Below, piece by piece: positions 5,386 through 11,786 of a stretch of 11,786 nt of DNA (its first letter is position 1; every line of letters begins with the position of its first letter). The notes under the pieces are model-generated. The model made no database searches and was not told the DNA's origin. It saw nothing but the letters and a program-made list of their open reading frames with translations. The translations under genes were made by a program, and so were the position numbers. Source of the DNA: an uncultured Oscillospiraceae bacterium (GTDB lineage: Bacteria > Bacillota > Clostridia > Oscillospirales > Oscillospiraceae); assembly GCA_934646175.1 (NCBI GenBank), contig CAKUEI010000055.1:1-11786 (forward strand). Reading direction: 5' to 3'.

Positions 5386-7095
5386 ATGAAAATGAGAGGA
5401 TCCCAGATCCTGATGGAGTGTCTTTTGGAGCAGGAGGTCGACACGGTATTCGGCTACCCCGGCGGCACCATCCTGAATATCTACGACGAGTTTGAAAAGC
5501 ACGGATACATCAACAAGATCCATCACTACCTCACCGCCCATGAGCAGGGCGCGTCCCACGCGGCGGACGGCTATGCCCGCTCCACCGGCAAGGTAGGGGT
5601 CTGCTTCGCCACCTCCGGCCCCGGCGCCACCAACCTGACCACCGGCATCGCCACCGCCTATTACGATTCCTCCCCCGTGGTGTTCATCACCTGCAACGTC
5701 AGCGAGAACCTTATCGGCAAGGACTCCTTTCAGGAGGTAGACATCACCGGCATCACCATGCCCATCACCAAATGCAACTTCCTGGTGCGCAATGTGGACG
5801 ATCTGGCCGACACCGTGCGTGAGGCGTTCGCCATCGCCCGCACCGGCCGCCCCGGCCCCGTCCTCATTGACATTGTGAAAAACGTCACCGCTGCGGAAGG
5901 GGAATACACCTTCCTGCCCCGGGAGGAGCATGCCTCCCACGGCAAGCTGGCCGCCCTGCTCCGCCGCGCGTCCCACGACCTCAAAACGCCTGAGCCGGAC
6001 CATGACGATATCAACACCCTGCTCTCCATGATCGAGCAGGCGGAAAAGCCCCTCGTTCTGGTGGGCGGCGGTGTCATCCGCTCCAAGGGTGCTGTGCCGG
6101 AATTCCGGAAGTTTATTGAGACTCTGAACGCCCCCGTGGCCTCCACCATCATGGGCGGCGGCGCCTGCCCCGGGGACCATCGGCTTTTTACCGGCATGAT
6201 CGGCATGCACGGCTCCCACGCCTCCAATTTGGCCAGCCAGCAGTGCGACCTGCTCATTGCCGTCGGCTGCCGGTTCTCCGACCGGGTGGCTACCGACCCC
6301 GCCGCCTTCGCCCCCAACGCCAAGATCGTCCAGATCGACATCGACCGGGCGGAAATCGACAAAAATGTCATGACCGATCACCACATCATCGGCGACGCCC
6401 GCCGCGTGTTGGAGCTTTTGAACCAGTCCCTTCCTAAACACGAGTATGCCGGCTGGTGCAGCTGGGTCCTCTCTCACCGGGACGCCCCGCTGAAAGCCGA
6501 CGATAAGCTCCACCCCCACGAGATTCTGGAGACCATTCAGGCCGTCACCAACGGGGATGCCATCATCGCCACCGACGTGGGACAGCACCAGATGTGGTCC
6601 TGCCAGTACTACCACTTCTCCCGTCCCGGCCAGCTTCTCACCTCCGGCGGCTTCGGCACCATGGGCTTCGGTCTGGGGGCCGCCATGGGTGCCAAGGTGG
6701 GCAATCCCGACAAGGTGGTGGTGCAGTGCACCGGCGACGGCTGTTTCCGCATGAACTGCCACGAGCTGTGCACCGTGGAGCACTATAACATCCCCGTCAT
6801 CACCGTAATCTTTGATAACCAGACCTTGGGCATGGTGCGCCAGTGGCAGAATCTGATCTATGAAAAACGCTTTTCCCAGACCACGCTGGACCGTGGACCC
6901 GACTTCGTCAAGCTGGCGGAGGCATACGGCGTCGCCGGTTACCGGGCCTTTAACCAGAAGGAGTTTGAAGACGCCTTCCGCAAGGCCGTGGCCTCCGGCC
7001 GTCCCGCCGTCATCGACTGTGCCATCGACATCGATGCCATGGTCCACCCCATGGTCTCCGCCGGTACGCCGGTCACCAATTTCATCTTGGATTAA
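5386..7095 (+). CDS. ilvB: Acetolactate synthase, large (catalytic) subunit
   Basis: This 569-residue thiamine-diphosphate enzyme condenses two pyruvates to 2-acetolactate, or pyruvate with 2-oxobutyrate to 2-aceto-2-hydroxybutyrate, the first step of valine/leucine/isoleucine synthesis, in the cytoplasm. The three TPP-enzyme domains are present: the N-terminal pyrimidine domain with catalytic Glu53 in AHEQGA and the FATSGPGATN block (74-83); a central FAD-type domain (about 205-350); and the C-terminal pyrophosphate domain with GDGCFRMN (450-457) and FDNQTLGMVRQWQ (476-488). FQEVDITGI (115-123) is typical of biosynthetic acetolactate synthases rather than other TPP enzymes. Length is normal for the family. 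AAGGAGGT (5368-5375) lies 10 nt before the ATG. ilvN follows after 14 bp and encodes its regulatory partner. Confidence 0.96.
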   Translation: MKMRGSQILMECLLEQEVDTVFGYPGGTILNIYDEFEKHGYINKIHHYLTAHEQGASHAADGYARSTGKVGVCFATSGPGATNLTTGIATAYYDSSPVVFITCNVSENLIGKDSFQEVDITGITMPITKCNFLVRNVDDLADTVREAFAIARTGRPGPVLIDIVKNVTAAEGEYTFLPREEHASHGKLAALLRRASHDLKTPEPDHDDINTLLSMIEQAEKPLVLVGGGVIRSKGAVPEFRKFIETLNAPVASTIMGGGACPGDHRLFTGMIGMHGSHASNLASQQCDLLIAVGCRFSDRVATDPAAFAPNAKIVQIDIDRAEIDKNVMTDHHIIGDARRVLELLNQSLPKHEYAGWCSWVLSHRDAPLKADDKLHPHEILETIQAVTNGDAIIATDVGQHQMWSCQYYHFSRPGQLLTSGGFGTMGFGLGAAMGAKVGNPDKVVVQCTGDGCFRMNCHELCTVEHYNIPVITVIFDNQTLGMVRQWQNLIYEKRFSQTTLDRGPDFVKLAEAYGVAGYRAFNQKEFEDAFRKAVASGRPAVIDCAIDIDAMVHPMVSAGTPVTNFILD

Positions 7096-7109
7096 GGGGG
7101 AGCTTGGAA

Positions 7110-7667
7110 ATGAACGATACGAACATCACCCGCCACACCCTTTCCGTGCTGGTGGAAAACTCCGCCGGTGTCCTGTCTCAGGTCTCCCGCCTCTTCTCCC
7201 GGAAGGGGTATAACATCGAATCCCTGGCCGTGGGCACCACCGACGAGCCCACCGTCTCCCGCATCACTATCGAGCTTCTGGCCGACGAAATGTCCACTGC
7301 CCAGATCATGAATCAGCTGCGGAAGCTCTTCTCCGTCTATTCTGTGCAGGAGCTGGTGCCCGAGCGGTCCATCCGCCGCGAACTGGTCATGTTCAAGGTG
7401 CGCGCCGAATCGCCCGACATCCGCAACGAGGTCATCCAGATCGCCAACATCTTTCGCGCCTCCATCATCGACGTCTCCCTGAAATCCCTCACCCTCGCCC
7501 TCATTGGTGACGAGAGCAAGGCGGACGCCATGCAGAAGCTGCTGGAAGCTTTTGGCATTCTGGAGCTGGTCCGCACCGGCATGGTGGCTCTTGAACGCGG
7601 CGAATATACCATTACCAGTGAAAATAAAGAGAACAACGAGTTCAACCTGGGCAAAAACGTCCTCTGA
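7110..7667 (+). CDS. ilvN: Acetolactate synthase, small (regulatory) subunit
   Basis: This 185-residue protein binds valine and controls the IlvB catalytic subunit. An ACT domain occupies about 8-80, with HTLSVLVENSAGVLSQVSRLFSR beginning at residue 9 broken by the conserved Asn17 and Gly20 of the effector site, and NIESLAVG (35-42). The C-terminal IlvN domain follows (about 84-165), ending in LVRTGMVALERG. A polar tail of about 15-20 residues extends past the usual family end. The start is the ATG at 7110: AAGGGGGAG (7094-7102) lies 7 nt upstream, whereas an in-frame TTG at 7104 is only 1 nt from it. The gene follows ilvB by 14 bp and precedes ilvC by 99 bp, so the three are probably co-transcribed. 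Confidence 0.95.
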   Translation: MNDTNITRHTLSVLVENSAGVLSQVSRLFSRKGYNIESLAVGTTDEPTVSRITIELLADEMSTAQIMNQLRKLFSVYSVQELVPERSIRRELVMFKVRAESPDIRNEVIQIANIFRASIIDVSLKSLTLALIGDESKADAMQKLLEAFGILELVRTGMVALERGEYTITSENKENNEFNLGKNVL

Positions 7668-7766
7668 CCGCAAAACCCGTCCAATCGTATCACGCTTTAC
7701 ATTCTTCCCGCGGAAAATGTGTCATACTGAACCACAAACGCAACATAGGAAAAGGAGTGTTTTCTC

Positions 7767-8786
7767 ATGGCAAAGATGTACTATGAAAAGGACTGCGACC
7801 TCAATTACCTGAACGGCAAAAAGATCGCCATCATCGGCTACGGCTCTCAGGGCCATGCCCACGCCCTGAATCTGAAGGATTCCGGCTGCGACGTCTGCGT
7901 GGGCCTGCGTCAGGGCAGCAAGAGCTGGGCCAAGGCAGAGGCTGCCGGTCTCGCTGTCAAGACCATTGAAGAGGCCGCCCAGTGGGGCGACATCGTCATG
8001 ATGCTCATCAACGACGAGGTTCAGGCCGATGTCTACAAAAAGTCCATCGCGCCTTACATGACCGCAGGCAAGGCTCTGGCCTTCGCACACGGCTTCAACA
8101 TCCGCTATCAGCAGATCGTCCCCCCCGCCGACGTGGATGTGTTTATGGCTGCCCCCAAGGGACCCGGCCACACCGTCCGCAGCCAGTATGTGGCCGGTAA
8201 GGGCGTGCCCTGCCTGGTGGCCGTGGAACAGGACGCCACCGGCAAAGCCTATCAGATCGCCCTGGCCTACATCGCCGGCATCGGCGGCGCCCGCGCCGGT
8301 GTGATGGAGACCACCTTCCATGACGAGACCGAGACCGACCTTTTCGGCGAGCAGACCGTTCTCTGCGGCGGCGTGGTAGACCTCATGCGCTGCGGCTTCG
8401 AGGTGCTGGTGGAGGCCGGTTACGAGCCGGAGAACGCCTACTTCGAGTGCATTCACGAGATGAAGCTCATCATCGACCTCATCAACAAGGGCGGCGTGGC
8501 TGCCATGAACTACTCCATTTCCGACACCGCCGAGTTCGGCGAGTACATCTCCGGCCCCCGCGTCATCCCTCATGAGGAGACCAAAGCCCGCATGCGCGCC
8601 GTCCTCTCCGACATTCAGGACGGCACCTTCGCCGGTAAGTGGATCGCCGAGAACAAGAACGGCCGCTGCTTCTTCAACTCCAAGCGCCAGCAGCTCAAGA
8701 AGCACCAGATGGAACTCGTGGGCGAAGAGCTGCGCAAGAACATGATCTGGGGTGGAGATAAGGACCTCGATTCCGCTTCCAACTAA
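7767..8786 (+). CDS. ilvC: Ketol-acid reductoisomerase, class I
   Basis: This 339-residue enzyme converts acetolactate to 2,3-dihydroxyisovalerate (and the aceto-hydroxybutyrate analogue) by Mg-dependent alkyl migration and NAD(P)H reduction. The Rossmann fold at the N-terminus has GYGSQGHA (24-31) and the cofactor-loop sequence GLRQGSKSW (46-54), whose Arg and Ser residues favour NADPH. The catalytic His108 is in AHGF, Lys131 in PKGPGH, and the metal ligands are Asp191, Glu195, Glu227 and Glu231, with Ser252 in the C-terminal knot. The short length marks class I. AAAGGAG lies 9 nt before the ATG. The 99-bp gap after ilvN shows no convincing promoter, so ilvC is probably read from the ilvB promoter. 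It ends 44 bp before a strong terminator. Confidence 0.97.
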   Translation: MAKMYYEKDCDLNYLNGKKIAIIGYGSQGHAHALNLKDSGCDVCVGLRQGSKSWAKAEAAGLAVKTIEEAAQWGDIVMMLINDEVQADVYKKSIAPYMTAGKALAFAHGFNIRYQQIVPPADVDVFMAAPKGPGHTVRSQYVAGKGVPCLVAVEQDATGKAYQIALAYIAGIGGARAGVMETTFHDETETDLFGEQTVLCGGVVDLMRCGFEVLVEAGYEPENAYFECIHEMKLIIDLINKGGVAAMNYSISDTAEFGEYISGPRVIPHEETKARMRAVLSDIQDGTFAGKWIAENKNGRCFFNSKRQQLKKHQMELVGEELRKNMIWGGDKDLDSASN

Positions 8787-8830
8787 GTATGCCATCCTCC
8801 GGATAACGCCCAGTAAAACCCGTACACAAC

Positions 8831-8871
8831 CGGCCGCGGCAGAGAAAACTGCCGCGGCCGATTCTTTTTTT
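8831..8871 (+). terminator. Rho-independent terminator of the ilvBNC operon
   Basis: CGGCCGCGGCAG (8831-8842) pairs perfectly with CTGCCGCGGCCG (8849-8860) around an AGAAAA loop, followed by TTCTTTTTTT (8862-8871). Confidence 0.96.
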
Positions 8872-8926
8872 CGGTTTCAGGAGCGAAAGGAAAAGAAAAT
8901 TTTCTGTTCCCATGTTCCCTTTGCAA

Positions 8927-8932
8927 TATAAT
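8927..8932 (+). promoter_or_regulatory. -10 element of a promoter upstream of the hydrolase pseudogene
   Basis: A perfect TATAAT lies 55 bp before the pseudogene start, in an AT-rich stretch. No good -35 hexamer is seen at 16-18 bp upstream, so the promoter is weak or depends on another factor. Confidence 0.5.
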
Positions 8933-8987
8933 AAGGCAAAACATATGGAGAAAGGAACATACGCCCATATCTGCATCGGAAAATCAC

Positions 8988-9291
8988 ATGTATCGCGTTC
9001 AAAGGGACGGCTTTTTCGGGGAACTGTTCCTTCCGGAGGAGGACAAGTATCCGGGGAAAGCTCTTATCTGCTTCAGCGGCAGTGCCGGCAGACAGCCTTC
9101 TGCCGGGGCTGATCAACGCCGTGGTGGCGATGGCTCCTATGAGCACCGTGTGTCAGGCCTTCAGCAAGGACAAAGGCATCGTTTTCCTGCCGGAAAGCAG
9201 ATGGACCTTCCACGGGGAACCGCTGCCCTGCACGCCCTTTCTGACGGAGAAATTCCCCCTTGGCCAGGTGCTGCGGAAAAGTCTGTGCGCC
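8988..9291 (+). pseudogene. Remnant of an alpha/beta hydrolase (acyl-CoA thioester hydrolase / BAAT C-terminal-like) gene
   Basis: Two protein-like pieces lie in different frames. The first, from the ATG at 8988 to about 9087, reads MYRVQRDGFFGELFLPEED then KYPGKALICFSGSAG, which looks like the N-terminus and first core strand of this hydrolase family. The second, from about 9088 to 9291 in frame +1, reads SLLPGLINAVVAMAPMSTVC then QAFSKDKGIVFLPESRWTFHG and FPLGQVLRKSLCA, which looks like the segment after the nucleophile elbow. The central part, which should contain the catalytic Gly-x-Ser-x-Gly serine, is missing, and so is the C-terminal part with the catalytic Asp and His. This points to one internal out-of-frame deletion near 9087 and a second break near 9291. 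The ribosome site before 8988 is weak. The gene cannot make an active enzyme. Family naming is from memory of similar Oscillospiraceae proteins. Confidence 0.75.
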
Positions 9292-9345
9292 ATTGGTAAG
9301 GGCGGGTGGAGTATCCGCTATTGGGGGCCAGGCACTCCAAAAAAC

Positions 9346-9379
9346 AAGGGGCGCGGGCAGCATTGCCCGCGCCCTTTTT
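9346..9379. terminator. Bidirectional terminator between pseudogene and sensor-kinase gene
   Basis: GGGCGCGGGCA (9349-9359) pairs with TGCCCGCGCCC (9364-9374) around a GCAT loop. TTTTT follows on the plus strand, and on the minus strand the stem is followed by CTTGTTTTTT. The kinase stop codon (9378-9380) touches the hairpin's outer edge. Confidence 0.9.
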
Positions 9380-11144
9380 ATTCCGCTTTTTCCAGTTCCA
9401 GCGTAAAGCGCATCCCGCCCGGAATGTTTTCCGCCCGGCAGGCGCCGCCGTGAAGCACCATGATGCTGCGCACAACGGCAAGGCCCAGCCCGCTTCCGCC
9501 TTTATCCCGGGATCGGGCGGTGTCCCCCCGGTAAAAGGTCTCAAACAGCCGCCCCAGCTCTTCCTGTGGCACGTTCTCCCCGTCGTTCTCCACGCACAGG
9601 ACGGCCTTTCCCGCCTGAATTCCCGTCCGGACGCGGATGGCGCCCCCTTCCCGGCAATGCCGCAGCGCGTTGGAGGCATAGTTTTCGATTGCCCGCAGCA
9701 GCAGCTTCCGGTCCCCCGGCACCGTCACCGGCGCAAGGTCCAGCTCCACACGGCAGCCCTTCTGCTCCGCGCTTTCCCGAATGCGGTCAAAGGTCTCCTC
9801 TGCGCACATATCCAGACGGACCGGCTCCTTTTTCACGGTCACGCCGCCCCCCTCCAGCCGGGAAAGGTCCAAAAGCTCCTTCACCAGCGCATCCATCCGG
9901 TCGCACTCCTCCATGAGGATGTCCAGATACCGCTCCCGCTTCTCCGGGGCGATGTCCTCCCGCAGCGCCTCCGCGTGGCTGCGCAGCACCGCCAGAGGCG
10001 TTTTCAGCTCATGAGCTGCCGCCCGGGTCATGTCCTGCTCCCGCCGCAGGTCGTCTTTTATCTTTTCTCGCGCCTCGTTGAAAGCCCGCGCCAGCACATT
10101 CAGCTCCTCGATTCCGGTCTCTTCGCTGCACGGCTCTTCGTTCTTCATCTCTCCGCACAGCTGTTTCACCGGCCCGGTCACCCGTCTGGAAAGGTAGACC
10201 GACAGCACCAACATCAGCACAATGGCAAGGATCAGCGTACCGCCCCAAACCACGCCTATCGTGGCGGGCAGATGGGTCTTGTAGGTCCCCAGCCGCGCCA
10301 GCTGTCCGTCCGTTTCGACCGTTCCGTTGATATAGCCGCCGTGCCGGAATTCTTCTCCGCTCAGTTCCTCCTGCAGAAGCTCCTGTGCCGCCCGGTAATC
10401 GGCAAGCCGCCGCTTCAAGGCCCCTTCGCTCCGCGTTTCCCCGCTCTGGGGGGAGGTCAGTGCGCTGCTCACCGCGAGATAAGGAAGCTGCATCATCACC
10501 GTTTCGCCCTCGCCCCGGTCTTCAGTCACAATGGTCTCCGTGCTTCCGTCCGGATGCAGAAGCTCCAGCTTCGTCACCTTCAGCCGGTATGCCCCGTCCG
10601 GAATGCCGGTGACTCGGGCCACCGTGCCGTCTGCTTCGTCATAGGTGTCCGGCTCGTCCTTGGGGTAGAGGGTGCTGCGGATGTAGTATTCCCCGCGGTT
10701 CTCCTGGATCCACTGGGCAAGCTGCACCTGCCCTTCCTCGGAAAGGCCGCCGTCCAGATCCAGATACCAGCTTTCGCCCTCCCGGCTTTCCTTTCCCTCG
10801 GCCCAGGCAACGGCGCTTTCCAGCGACGCTCCATTCTCATCCCGGACGAAAAAGGTGGAGGCACCGCTTACGCTCTGAATGGTGTACCAGCCCAACTCAT
10901 TCAGCTGCACCTGCATGTCGTTCCGGGCCAGATTTTCGTCCGTTCCGTTCTCCAGGTCCTCCGTGTACCTGTCCCAGATGCGCTCCAGCTCCTGCCGGGC
11001 GGAACCCACCTCCAGCCTTACGGAATTTCCTTTCTCCTGATAGGTTTTTCCCACGTACATCGCCATGGTCCCCATCCAAAGCATGCAGAATATCATGGCC
11101 ATCGGCAGCAGCACCCGCCGCCGCAGGCTTCTGGTCTGTGTCAT
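9378..11144 (-). CDS. Membrane sensor histidine kinase, OmpR/EnvZ-type partner
   Basis: This 588-residue kinase has a first membrane helix (about 11-30), a large extracytoplasmic domain (about 31-294), a second helix (about 295-319), a HAMP linker (about 320-372), a HisKA domain with the phospho-acceptor His378 in AAAHELKTP, and a HATPase domain with N-box NYASNALRH (488-496), G1 ENDGEN (519-524), F-box FETFYRGD (534-541) and G2 GGSGLGLAVV (549-558). All catalytic motifs are intact. The sensor domain is rich in Asp/Glu and aromatic residues and I do not recognise its fold or ligand. The ATG overlaps the regulator stop as ATGA (11141-11144), with GGAGGAGGAGG just upstream, so the pair is translationally coupled. 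Its signal and target genes cannot be read from this window. Confidence 0.95.
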   Translation of the reverse strand: MTQTRSLRRRVLLPMAMIFCMLWMGTMAMYVGKTYQEKGNSVRLEVGSARQELERIWDRYTEDLENGTDENLARNDMQVQLNELGWYTIQSVSGASTFFVRDENGASLESAVAWAEGKESREGESWYLDLDGGLSEEGQVQLAQWIQENRGEYYIRSTLYPKDEPDTYDEADGTVARVTGIPDGAYRLKVTKLELLHPDGSTETIVTEDRGEGETVMMQLPYLAVSSALTSPQSGETRSEGALKRRLADYRAAQELLQEELSGEEFRHGGYINGTVETDGQLARLGTYKTHLPATIGVVWGGTLILAIVLMLVLSVYLSRRVTGPVKQLCGEMKNEEPCSEETGIEELNVLARAFNEAREKIKDDLRREQDMTRAAAHELKTPLAVLRSHAEALREDIAPEKRERYLDILMEECDRMDALVKELLDLSRLEGGGVTVKKEPVRLDMCAEETFDRIRESAEQKGCRVELDLAPVTVPGDRKLLLRAIENYASNALRHCREGGAIRVRTGIQAGKAVLCVENDGENVPQEELGRLFETFYRGDTARSRDKGGSGLGLAVVRSIMVLHGGACRAENIPGGMRFTLELEKAE

Positions 11145-11786
11145 TTTGCCTCCTCCTCCCGCAAGCGATAGCCCATGCCCCGGACGGTCTCGATCTGCTT
11201 CCCCGCATCCCCCAGACTGGCCCGCAGGTTTTTGATCTGAATGTCCACCGCCCGCTCGTCTCCTTCAAAATCCATGCCCCATACCCGGTCCAGCAGCTGC
11301 TCCCGGGACAGCAGCAGTCCCTTGTTCCGAAGCAGGCACCCCAGCAGCTTGTACGCTCTGGGGGAGAGCTTTACCTCCCGTTCTTCCGCAAAGCAAAGTC
11401 CCCGGTCCTCGTCCAGCTCGATGGAACCGCAGGAAAGCTTCCCCGTTCCCGCTGTCCCCCGGCCCCGGCGGATCAGGGCCATAGTCTTGGCGTATAAGAC
11501 CGCCAGCGAAAAGGGCTTGGTCACATAGTCGTCCGCCCCCAGCTCATAGCCCCGCAGGGCGTTCTCCTCACCGTACAGCGCCGTCAGGAAGATCACCGGC
11601 ACACCGCTTTTCTTCCGCACCTCCCGGCAGACGGAAAATCCGTCCAGTCCCGGCATCATCACATCCAGCAGCACCGCGTCATAGTCCCGCTGCCGCAGCA
11701 GCATCAGGGCCTCTTCCCCGTCCGGCGCGCCGTCGCACGTTTCCCCGTGAGCAGCAAAATAATCCTGCACGATCTCGCGCATCCGC
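11141..11786 (-). CDS. OmpR-family response regulator, 5' end cut by window
   Basis: The visible part has a receiver domain followed by a winged-helix DNA-binding domain. Numbered from the Met at 11782, the phospho-acceptor is Asp40 in VLLDVMMPG, the switch Thr is 67 in FLTA, and the conserved Lys is 89 in VTKPF. The DNA-binding part (about 115-210) has LSPRAYKLLGCLLRN, LLSREQLLDRVWG and the end motif VRGMGYRL. The frame stays open to the window edge; the missing piece should be about 13-15 residues with the first beta strand and the acidic Asp pair, so the Met at 11782 is not the start. It probably is the first gene of a two-gene operon with the kinase and likely responds to its phosphorylation. 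Confidence 0.95.
   Translation of the reverse strand, partial: RMREIVQDYFAAHGETCDGAPDGEEALMLLRQRDYDAVLLDVMMPGLDGFSVCREVRKKSGVPVIFLTALYGEENALRGYELGADDYVTKPFSLAVLYAKTMALIRRGRGTAGTGKLSCGSIELDEDRGLCFAEEREVKLSPRAYKLLGCLLRNKGLLLSREQLLDRVWGMDFEGDERAVDIQIKNLRASLGDAGKQIETVRGMGYRLREEEAK

Noticed and set aside
5339..5389. A 16-codon upstream reading frame whose stop overlaps the ilvB ATG as ATGA, possibly an attenuator leader peptide
   Set aside because: It has no ribosome site, only two Leu codons and no Ile or Val, and no terminator hairpin follows, so it is most likely chance.
5320..7047. Long minus-strand open frame opposite ilvB
   Set aside because: It is Gly/Val/His-rich, has no domain features and mirrors the codon bias of ilvB, which is unmistakable on the plus strand. 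The same holds for the long minus frame opposite ilvC and the long plus frame opposite the kinase.
7696..7728. A possible internal promoter before ilvC (TTTACA and CATACT)
   Set aside because: The spacing of 21 bp is too long and the -10 match is poor; read-through from ilvB explains ilvC expression.
8912..9112. Small plus-strand reading frame upstream of and overlapping the hydrolase remnant
   Set aside because: It begins upstream of the -10 element, so the likely transcript would not contain its start, and its translation resembles nothing, unlike the overlapping hydrolase frame.
1..11786. CRISPR arrays, tRNA or rRNA genes, insertion sequences, phage or plasmid genes
   Set aside because: No regularly spaced repeats, tRNA-like cloverleaf, transposase frame or terminal inverted repeat was seen on reading the window.

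Overview
The window looks like part of the chromosome of a GC-rich, low-oxygen Gram-positive bacterium, most likely an Oscillospirales/Clostridia-type gut anaerobe. The evidence is strong AGGAGG-type ribosome sites, SigA-type TTGACA/TATAAT promoters, an Rnf-type gene cluster in the clostridial order C-D-G-E-A, a DUF1540 cysteine-rich small protein, and class I IlvC and IlvB/IlvN proteins of Gram-positive type. The taxonomic call is inference, because no rRNA or marker gene is present.

Layout, left to right: (1) the 3' end of a polytopic membrane protein resembling the YjdF/DUF2238 family, then a 58-residue DUF1540 protein, both on the plus strand. (2) A bidirectional terminator, onto which a five-gene minus-strand operon (rnfC-rnfD-rnfG-rnfE-rnfA, 5113 down to 872) converges. 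(3) A 272-bp divergent intergenic region with a near-ideal promoter for the rnf operon, a second promoter for the ilv genes, and three inverted repeats. (4) The plus-strand branched-chain amino-acid genes ilvB, ilvN and ilvC, closed by a perfect 12-bp-stem terminator. (5) A decayed alpha/beta-hydrolase gene with its own promoter remnant. (6) A minus-strand OmpR-type response regulator (cut by the window end) and its sensor kinase, which end at a terminator shared with the pseudogene.

The most interesting part is the Rnf-like operon. All five reading frames are intact, translationally coupled and well expressed by appearance, yet the complex departs from canonical Rnf at several redox sites. 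There is no rnfB (the ferredoxin-side iron-sulfur subunit) between rnfA and the terminator. RnfA has Ser28 and RnfE has Ser150 where the family normally has the cysteines that hold the [2Fe-2S] cluster between these two subunits. RnfC lacks the glycine-rich FMN/NADH loop, although it keeps both [4Fe-4S] motifs. The flavin-attachment threonines of RnfD and RnfG are kept, in slightly non-consensus motifs. One reading is a rewired Rnf-like flavoprotein complex whose electron donor and acceptor differ from ferredoxin and NAD+. The alternative is a complex that borrows subunits encoded elsewhere or is losing function.

The ilvBNC genes supply acetolactate synthase (catalytic and regulatory subunits) and ketol-acid reductoisomerase, the first two steps of valine/isoleucine synthesis. 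The leader is too short for a T-box, so control is more likely through the promoter region.
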